11,034 nucleotides of DNA from Alphaproteobacteria bacterium. GTDB taxonomy: Bacteria; Pseudomonadota; Alphaproteobacteria; Puniceispirillales; Puniceispirillaceae. Numbering within the stretch: the stretch's first letter is position 1; every line of letters starts with the position of its first letter. Positions 6,679-11,034 of the stretch are shown in pieces. The stretch lies in NCBI GenBank assembly GCA_011524805.1, contig WTJO01000232.1, positions 1 through 11,034 on the forward strand, written 5' to 3'. The notes below the pieces were generated by a model. That model saw only the letters and a list, made by a program, of their open reading frames with translations. It searched no databases and had not been told where the DNA came from. A program made the position numbers and the translations under genes.

Positions 6679-7727
6679 TATCTGGCCTCCTGTACTACAG
6701 CGTGCTGATATTCAGGCCGTGCCGAGGCTAATTCTGTCATCCGTGCTAGTACATCCACCCGCAGCTGAGACCACAGATCCAGCAAATCGACCAGCACCCA
6801 GTTTTCTCTGATACGTCCATTTTCAATCCGCCAGAAATCAAGCGAACGCAAACGAACCTGGCTATCTGTGGGGGCGATGCCAAGCCAGCCGTCATGGCTT
6901 AGGGTTTGCGCCATATTTGGCCAGCCGGTTACAGCTACATAAGCACCATCTGCAAAGAAATGAGGTGATGTCTGTTCAGGATATTGCCCCCTGTCAGGCA
7001 TGGCCTTCAGAAACGGGGTCTGATGGAACCGGCGAAATCCGTCAATCCCGCGGCAGCTGCCAATGCCAGAAGGGCCATACCAGTTAAAATGGGGATGCCA
7101 GTACCGCTCTAGCTGCATTACCTCAGCACCGCCTTTAGCGGGATATTGCTGCATAGCAGTTAGCATATCCAGCACATGTTGAAGATTTTGAGCGGTTAGC
7201 GCATCATCTGGCTGTCCTTGTGCCAGCCCGTCCTGACTGGCAGGGGCAGGCACATAACCCTCTCGACCCAGTGACGGGCCCATTGGCCAGACACCTGCCT
7301 GCATCATCAGATCTGGCAGGTCCCATAGCACCTGAATTTCGGTGATGGTGCCATCACAGAGACAGAAAAATTCATGATATCGGATATGGGCAATATGGCC
7401 AGTTGGCGGTATGTCCATAAACGGCGCGATAAACCGGCCAAGATAATGCCCTGCACATCCGACCCAGTTCCTGCCCTGCTGGTCTTCACCGGCAATACAG
7501 ATAATGTCACGCCGCTCAACATCTGGCATGGCGTTAACCAGAGGCGCAAACACCCTGTCATAAAGCTGGCCAGGTAGCACATCACCAACAGGGTGAAAAA
7601 ACCGGCAGATAGCCGTATCTGAAATCAGCCCGTCTAAAAGTTTGCGGACAGACATTTCATCAAAATCATATAATGCTGAAGATAGCGTTTTGATAGTGGC
7701 CTTATGTTGATGGTGAATATCAGTCAT
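6678..7727 (-). CDS. Two-domain SnoaL/NTF2-like protein (first double-domain copy)
   Basis: A 349-residue protein with two SnoaL-type domains, about 15-150 and 180-330. Domain 1 contains GHYLGRFIAPFMDIPPTGHI followed by YHEFFCLCDGTITEIQVLWD. Domain 2 contains WLGIAPTDSQVRLRSLDFW and NGRIRENWVLVDLLDLWSQL, which aligns by eye with the end of the neighbouring single-domain protein (GVAPTHKKVEIRYMDFW, NGKIVDNYVMVD). The double-domain protein therefore probably arose from the same family by duplication or fusion. Domain 2 begins with a conserved WHPHFNWYGPSGIG stretch seen in SnoaL-like ester cyclases. The function is inferred only as acid-base chemistry on, or binding of, a small ring or ester substrate. 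The start at 7727 lies 4 bases after the preceding stop; the open frame reaches 7799, but the extra 24 residues overlap the upstream gene and look unstructured. No good Shine-Dalgarno is present. Confidence 0.82.
   Translation of the reverse strand: MTDIHHQHKATIKTLSSALYDFDEMSVRKLLDGLISDTAICRFFHPVGDVLPGQLYDRVFAPLVNAMPDVERRDIICIAGEDQQGRNWVGCAGHYLGRFIAPFMDIPPTGHIAHIRYHEFFCLCDGTITEIQVLWDLPDLMMQAGVWPMGPSLGREGYVPAPASQDGLAQGQPDDALTAQNLQHVLDMLTAMQQYPAKGGAEVMQLERYWHPHFNWYGPSGIGSCRGIDGFRRFHQTPFLKAMPDRGQYPEQTSPHFFADGAYVAVTGWPNMAQTLSHDGWLGIAPTDSQVRLRSLDFWRIENGRIRENWVLVDLLDLWSQLRVDVLARMTELASARPEYQHAVVQEAR
6686..6691 (-). promoter_or_regulatory. Strong Shine-Dalgarno of the LacI-family gene
   Basis: AGGAGG on the minus strand, 7 bases before the ATG at 6678 and inside the last codons of the upstream SnoaL-like gene. 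It fixes the regulator's start and suggests that translation of the repressor does not depend only on coupling. Confidence 0.8.
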
Positions 7728-7731
7728 GCTG

Positions 7732-8268
7732 CTAATCCGTATCAGGGCGTGGGGGCACCTTTTTGCCAGTATCAAATGCTTCCCACCCCTCACCATCAAA
7801 TATGTCTACCCCAAGCTGTGCTAGCACATGGGGAAAATCGACCATCACATAATTATCAACAATCTTGCCATTAACAACTTTCCAGAAATCCATATAGCGG
7901 ATTTCCACTTTTTTATGTGTTGGTGCAACACCCATAAATTCGCCACTATGCACAGCTTCCTGCCTGCCAAACGCGGCTGCCCATTCGCCCATATATAGCC
8001 GTGCTTCATCAATGCAGACCTTATCTGAAAATGCGGCCTGAAAGGGACGTTGCCAGTTATCCTGAAAGGCCTGAAGCCCGATTTTCGTGCCACAGCCCTG
8101 ATTGCCCATCCATCTGAAATTATCCGAAAAGAAAGCACCAATCCCGTCAATCTGATGATCATTCAGACCATCTACCATACCTTCAATGACATGGCGTGTG
8201 GCATCTGTCTTGGCCATATCGGTATCTCGGCTAAGCACAGCCTGTTCTGGTCGGCTTCCTTTTACCAT
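7732..8268 (-). CDS. Single-domain SnoaL-like protein
   Basis: A 178-residue NTF2-fold protein of the SnoaL/ester-cyclase type. After an N-terminal tail of about 20 residues come the opening helices (TRHVIEGMVDGLNDH), the strand FFSDNFRWMGNQGCGTKIG, and the central sheet with GEWAAAFGRQEAVHSGEFMG. The C-terminal strand pair follows: VEIRYMDFWKVVNGKIVDNY, then VMVDFPHVLAQLGVDIF. The SnoaL fold places acid/base residues in a deep pocket and handles aldol-type cyclisations, dehydrations or isomerisations; which of these applies is unknown. The 8268 start has AAGGA 6 bases upstream, while the internal ATG at 8217 has none, so the longer form is preferred. It lies 3 bases after the permease stop, so enzyme and transporter genes are co-transcribed. 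Confidence 0.83.
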   Translation of the reverse strand: MVKGSRPEQAVLSRDTDMAKTDATRHVIEGMVDGLNDHQIDGIGAFFSDNFRWMGNQGCGTKIGLQAFQDNWQRPFQAAFSDKVCIDEARLYMGEWAAAFGRQEAVHSGEFMGVAPTHKKVEIRYMDFWKVVNGKIVDNYVMVDFPHVLAQLGVDIFDGEGWEAFDTGKKVPPRPDTD

Positions 8269-8271
8269 CTA

Positions 8272-9153
8272 TTATCCTTTCACCGCACCGGCGGTCAGGC
8301 CAGATACGATCCGGCTCTGGAAAAACATCACCAAGATAAATAACGGGGCTGTTGCAGATACCACAGCGGCCACCGCAAACATCACATTACCCTCTGTATA
8401 GGTTGTGCCCAAAAAGGCCGCGATTTTCGGCACCATCGTTCTGTTTTCATCAGATAATAGCATCGAGGTTACGGCAAAATCATTATAGGCCAGCAGAAAC
8501 GAAAACAGACCTGTTGTGATCACTCCCGGCCACATGACAGGAATGATAACGTATCTGAAGGCCTGAAACTGGGTACAGCCATCAACCTTGGCGCTTTCAT
8601 CCAGATCTTTTGGAATATTCTGGAAAAAGGAATGTAGCATCCATAAGGTAAAGGGCTGGTTAATCGCCACCAGCACAATGATGGTGGTAGGTAAAATCCC
8701 CCACAAATTCCATTCAAAAAAAGGCAATAGATACCCTGCTACAAGTGTGATAGGTGGCATCGCCCGAAAAATCAGCGCCGTGATCAAAAGCCAGAATGTA
8801 TATCGATAGCCAGAACGGGACAGCGCATAGCCCCCCAAAGTGCCGATTGTAAGGGACGTGCAAACCACAAAGAAACAGACAATAGATGTATTAATCGCAG
8901 CACGCCAAAATTCTTCTTTAATCCAAGCCCCTTCATACCCTGTGTCTGTGAACGCACTGCCATAGGTATCAGCCGTGTTCTTGCCTGTGAGGGCATTTGT
9001 CCAGTCAGCAATAGAAAAGAAATCAAGCTCGACCTTAAATGAACCCCATAACGTCCAGAAAAACGGAAAGGCAGCCATAATCACCCACAGGCCGATAAAG
9101 CTATAAATGATACATTTAAGATATAGTGGGTAGCGATTGGCCGCACTGCTCAT
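8272..9153 (-). CDS. Carbohydrate-type ABC transporter permease (MalG-like)
   Basis: A 293-residue inner-membrane subunit with six likely membrane segments near residues 14-36, 87-110, 118-140, 151-172, 209-228 and 258-280. The EAA loop that docks on the ATPase is at 186-206, as ESAKVDG followed by FRYVIIP. The long stretch between segments 1 and 2 (about 40-85) is periplasmic and polar. With the MalF-like neighbour it forms the translocation pore of a CUT1-type importer (carbohydrate uptake family 1: sugars, polyols, glycerol-phosphates). The TAATG overlap with the upstream permease stop (9153) and the AAGGGG ribosome site support this start. The following enzyme gene begins 3 bases after its stop. 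The substrate is not predictable from the permease alone. Confidence 0.93.
   Translation of the reverse strand: MSSAANRYPLYLKCIIYSFIGLWVIMAAFPFFWTLWGSFKVELDFFSIADWTNALTGKNTADTYGSAFTDTGYEGAWIKEEFWRAAINTSIVCFFVVCTSLTIGTLGGYALSRSGYRYTFWLLITALIFRAMPPITLVAGYLLPFFEWNLWGILPTTIIVLVAINQPFTLWMLHSFFQNIPKDLDESAKVDGCTQFQAFRYVIIPVMWPGVITTGLFSFLLAYNDFAVTSMLLSDENRTMVPKIAAFLGTTYTEGNVMFAVAAVVSATAPLFILVMFFQSRIVSGLTAGAVKG
8275..8279 (-). promoter_or_regulatory. Ribosome binding site of the single-domain SnoaL-like gene
   Basis: AAGGA on the minus strand, 6 bases before the ATG at 8268 and abutting the permease stop codon (8274-8272). It selects the 8268 start over the internal ATG at 8217. Confidence 0.65.
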
Positions 9154-10178
9154 TATGACTTCCCCTTAAAATCCTGCCATGTGCGCCATAATACTGGCGT
9201 CAGCAATATCGCCACCCCGAAGATGGTTAGCATAGAGGTTGTGGCCGCAGCAGAAAGCTGGCGTGTTTCACCGCCCAGATCATTGAAAATTATCCAGCTA
9301 AGCGAGGTTGCATGTGCTTCTGCATTAAAGCCAAAAATAGGCTCAAATACTCTAAAATTATCCATAAGCTGGATCAGCGCAACAAAGGTGATAAGCGGCA
9401 TTAGATGCGGGATAATCACATACCGCACCTGTTCCCAACGGCTGGCACCGTCAACCTTGGCTGATTCAATCTGATCCATTGGCAAGGTTTGAAGACCTGC
9501 ATAAAATACCACAAAGGCGAAGGGAGCAGAATGCCAGACACCATAGACAATCAGCATTATCCATGTCAGGCCAGTAGAGGCTTTCAAGGACAGATCGGGG
9601 TCTGAGGCCAGCCATTGAATGGCATTTCCCAGAATCCCCCTGCTATCGATCATCCAGAACAGAATAAGAGAGCCAATAAGTGGCGTAACAATCAGCGGTA
9701 ATAAAGATACAAAAATAACAAGGCCTTTGATTTTCTCGCTTATGGCATTAACGCCCAGCGCTATCATCAGACCAAAAATGATCAAAACAGGCGTAACAGT
9801 GAAGGTAAAGGTCAGGGTGAACGCCATCGCACGGTAGAACGGCAAATTTCCCAGCTTGGCGAAAAATCCACCCATATTATCTGTTGTTGCCCATGCCTGT
9901 TTCACTTCGGCAATGGCCAGATGGCCTCTGTCAAAATAGATATCCAGCCCGACAAATCTGCCAAGTGGTTCTGCCTGACGCAATTCGGCTGTTGCATCCT
10001 GATCAATAGAGGTTTCCTGTTTGCAGCCAAAAGGGCCGCAACTCTCAACTGTCATCAGCACAGCTTCATGTGGCGTATGCACAGATTGCAGAACAACAGA
10101 TACCAGCGGAAGGGCAATGAACAGAAGCATTGCAAGGCCAGTAGGCAGAAAAAACCAGAAAAAGGTAGAATGTTTCAT
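9153..10178 (-). CDS. Carbohydrate-type ABC transporter permease (MalF-like) with enlarged first periplasmic loop
   Basis: A 341-residue inner-membrane permease, the partner of the MalG-like protein. Likely membrane segments are at about 8-31, 118-143, 152-176, 203-228, 258-275 and 312-331. The EAA loop is at 238-258 (ESAKVDGASRWEQVRYVIIP). Most CUT1 MalF-type permeases of about 300 residues have a short first loop; here about 85 residues (33-117) separate segments 1 and 2 and include a CGPFGC pair at 47-52 that could form a disulfide in the periplasm. This loop could contact the binding protein, by analogy with the large P2 loop of E. coli MalF, which lies elsewhere in that protein. The ATG at 10178 has no strong Shine-Dalgarno. 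It is the first gene after the 70-base gap behind the binding-protein gene. Confidence 0.92.
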   Translation of the reverse strand: MKHSTFFWFFLPTGLAMLLFIALPLVSVVLQSVHTPHEAVLMTVESCGPFGCKQETSIDQDATAELRQAEPLGRFVGLDIYFDRGHLAIAEVKQAWATTDNMGGFFAKLGNLPFYRAMAFTLTFTFTVTPVLIIFGLMIALGVNAISEKIKGLVIFVSLLPLIVTPLIGSLILFWMIDSRGILGNAIQWLASDPDLSLKASTGLTWIMLIVYGVWHSAPFAFVVFYAGLQTLPMDQIESAKVDGASRWEQVRYVIIPHLMPLITFVALIQLMDNFRVFEPIFGFNAEAHATSLSWIIFNDLGGETRQLSAAATTSMLTIFGVAILLTPVLWRTWQDFKGKS

Positions 10179-10203
10179 CGGTAATGCTGTCTAGAACATC
10201 ATC

Positions 10204-10235
10204 TTCAGGAAAGGACATAACTGCCCTTTCCTGAA
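10204..10235 (-). promoter_or_regulatory. Intercistronic stem-loop between binding protein and permease genes
   Basis: The perfect 11-base inverted repeat TTCAGGAAAGG (10204-10214) and CCTTTCCTGAA (10225-10235) encloses a 10-base loop. It is in the 70-base gap after the binding-protein stop, and no T-run follows on the minus strand. It is best read as an mRNA 3'-end stabiliser or partial attenuator giving more binding protein than permease, as seen between binding-protein and permease genes of many ABC operons. It could also be an operator. Confidence 0.6.
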
Positions 10236-10248
10236 TTGTGTCAGAGTC

Positions 10249-11034
10249 CTACAGGAACCCTTTTTCTTTTGCCGCCGCAATATAGGCAGCTTCTACATCG
10301 GCAAGTGCCTGTGCAGCAGATTCTTTGCCCTGCATAAAGTCAGACAGCTCGTTGCCAAGTGCAGTATGTAGCAAGCCCATATATGGAAGCATTGGATATG
10401 GAATTGTATTTGCCTGTGCTGCGGCAAACACACCACGCGCTGCGTCTGTTGGGGTGTATCCATCAATCAGCCAGACAGCCTGCTTGCGAATATCTTCATC
10501 TTTGATGATAGCAGGATCAATTCCGTTCATCATTGCGATAAAGGTGGCTTCTGCTTCTGCATCGCTGACATTTTTGGCTACTGTCCAGCCATCCCACCAC
10601 AGGGTAGAGGCTGGTGTGCTTCCGCCGCCAACTGTCATCGGTCCGGCGATATTCATGCCGTTCTTTACTTCGTCACTGACACCATCTGCATCAACAAGTG
10701 TTGCCGCACGGCTTCCCCACATATTCATGATGGCCACGTTACCTGCGCGAAACTCGGCATTTGTTGCGTTACTGTCATGTGTCAGGAAATCAGGGTTCAT
10801 ATAGGCTGACAATGCCTTCATCATTTCAAGCGCTTTTACGCCTTCGGCACTATTAACATTTGGCTCGGCTGTGCTGCCCTTGAAATGGTTGCCACCAAAA
10901 CCCATGAACATATTGTTAAATTCCTGTGCCAGATTCCAGCCTGCCTTATAGGCACCACCAACAGGGTTCTGCATGATGCCGGCTGCCCGGATTTTCTCGG
11001 CAGCTGCTAGCATATCTTCATATGTCTTTGGCGG
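10249..11034 (-). CDS. ABC transporter extracellular solute-binding protein (family 1), C-terminal part
   Basis: The last 261 codons of a periplasmic binding protein whose 5' end, including the signal peptide, lies beyond the right edge. The frame is open to base 11034, starting PPKTYEDMLAAAEKI, the usual lead-in to a mid-protein helix of family 1 sugar-binding proteins. Other typical features are a hinge-near segment with GNVAIMNMWGSRAATL, then NIAGPMTVGGGSTPASTLWW and a DGWTVAKN strand, where aromatic residues commonly line the ligand cleft. The final helix carries AAYIAAAKEKGFL. It captures the substrate in the periplasm and delivers it to the two permeases encoded next. The ATG at 11013 inside the frame is not a start. 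The ligand is not identifiable; Trp residues in the WWDGW stretch would suit a sugar or other ring-bearing compound. No ATPase gene is in view. Confidence 0.92.
   Translation of the reverse strand, partial: PPKTYEDMLAAAEKIRAAGIMQNPVGGAYKAGWNLAQEFNNMFMGFGGNHFKGSTAEPNVNSAEGVKALEMMKALSAYMNPDFLTHDSNATNAEFRAGNVAIMNMWGSRAATLVDADGVSDEVKNGMNIAGPMTVGGGSTPASTLWWDGWTVAKNVSDAEAEATFIAMMNGIDPAIIKDEDIRKQAVWLIDGYTPTDAARGVFAAAQANTIPYPMLPYMGLLHTALGNELSDFMQGKESAAQALADVEAAYIAAAKEKGFL

Noticed and set aside
10325..10804. 159-codon plus-strand open frame
   Set aside because: Lies entirely opposite the binding-protein gene, whose translation is clearly conserved; the plus-strand product has no recognisable pattern.
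1..11034. CRISPR arrays, tRNA/rRNA genes, insertion sequences or phage genes
   Set aside because: No regularly spaced repeats, no cloverleaf-like or rRNA segments, no transposase or integrase motifs and no terminal inverted repeats were seen; the window is almost fully accounted for by metabolic genes.

Overview
The window looks like an accessory catabolic locus from a free-living, probably marine, alphaproteobacterium. This rests on protein flavour only (sugar-type ABC importer, LacI-family regulator, SnoaL/NTF2-like enzymes, tight gene packing, roughly balanced GC by eye). A SAR116- or roseobacter-like origin is an inference, and no rRNA, tRNA or phylogenetic marker is present.

Layout: the left edge holds the 3' end of a plus-strand medium-chain dehydrogenase (2-253). 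Everything else is on the minus strand and reads right to left. In transcription order it is: a solute-binding protein (3' part only, running off the right edge), two inner-membrane permeases, a single-domain SnoaL-like protein, a two-domain SnoaL-like protein, a LacI-family repressor, a second two-domain SnoaL-like protein, a two-cupin protein, a MetE-like zinc methyltransferase, an alpha/beta hydrolase and, after a terminator, a multicopper oxidase. From the permeases to the MetE-like gene the junctions are overlapping (ATGA, TAATG) or a few bases apart. The first larger gap is 70 nt between the binding protein and the first permease, and it holds an 11-bp perfect hairpin. A stem-loop followed by six U residues overlaps the hydrolase stop codon, so the operon probably ends there and the multicopper oxidase is a separate transcript.

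Working model: a small organic molecule, sugar-like or otherwise polar, is captured in the periplasm and imported, sensed by the LacI-type repressor, and processed by the SnoaL-like proteins (five domains in three proteins), the cupin protein, the methyltransferase-like protein and the hydrolase. No ABC ATPase is visible; it must lie outside the window or be supplied elsewhere. The substrate cannot be named from sequence. The unusual part is the combination of three paralogous SnoaL/NTF2-like proteins with a stand-alone MetE catalytic-domain protein and a degenerate bicupin, which I do not recognise as a described pathway.
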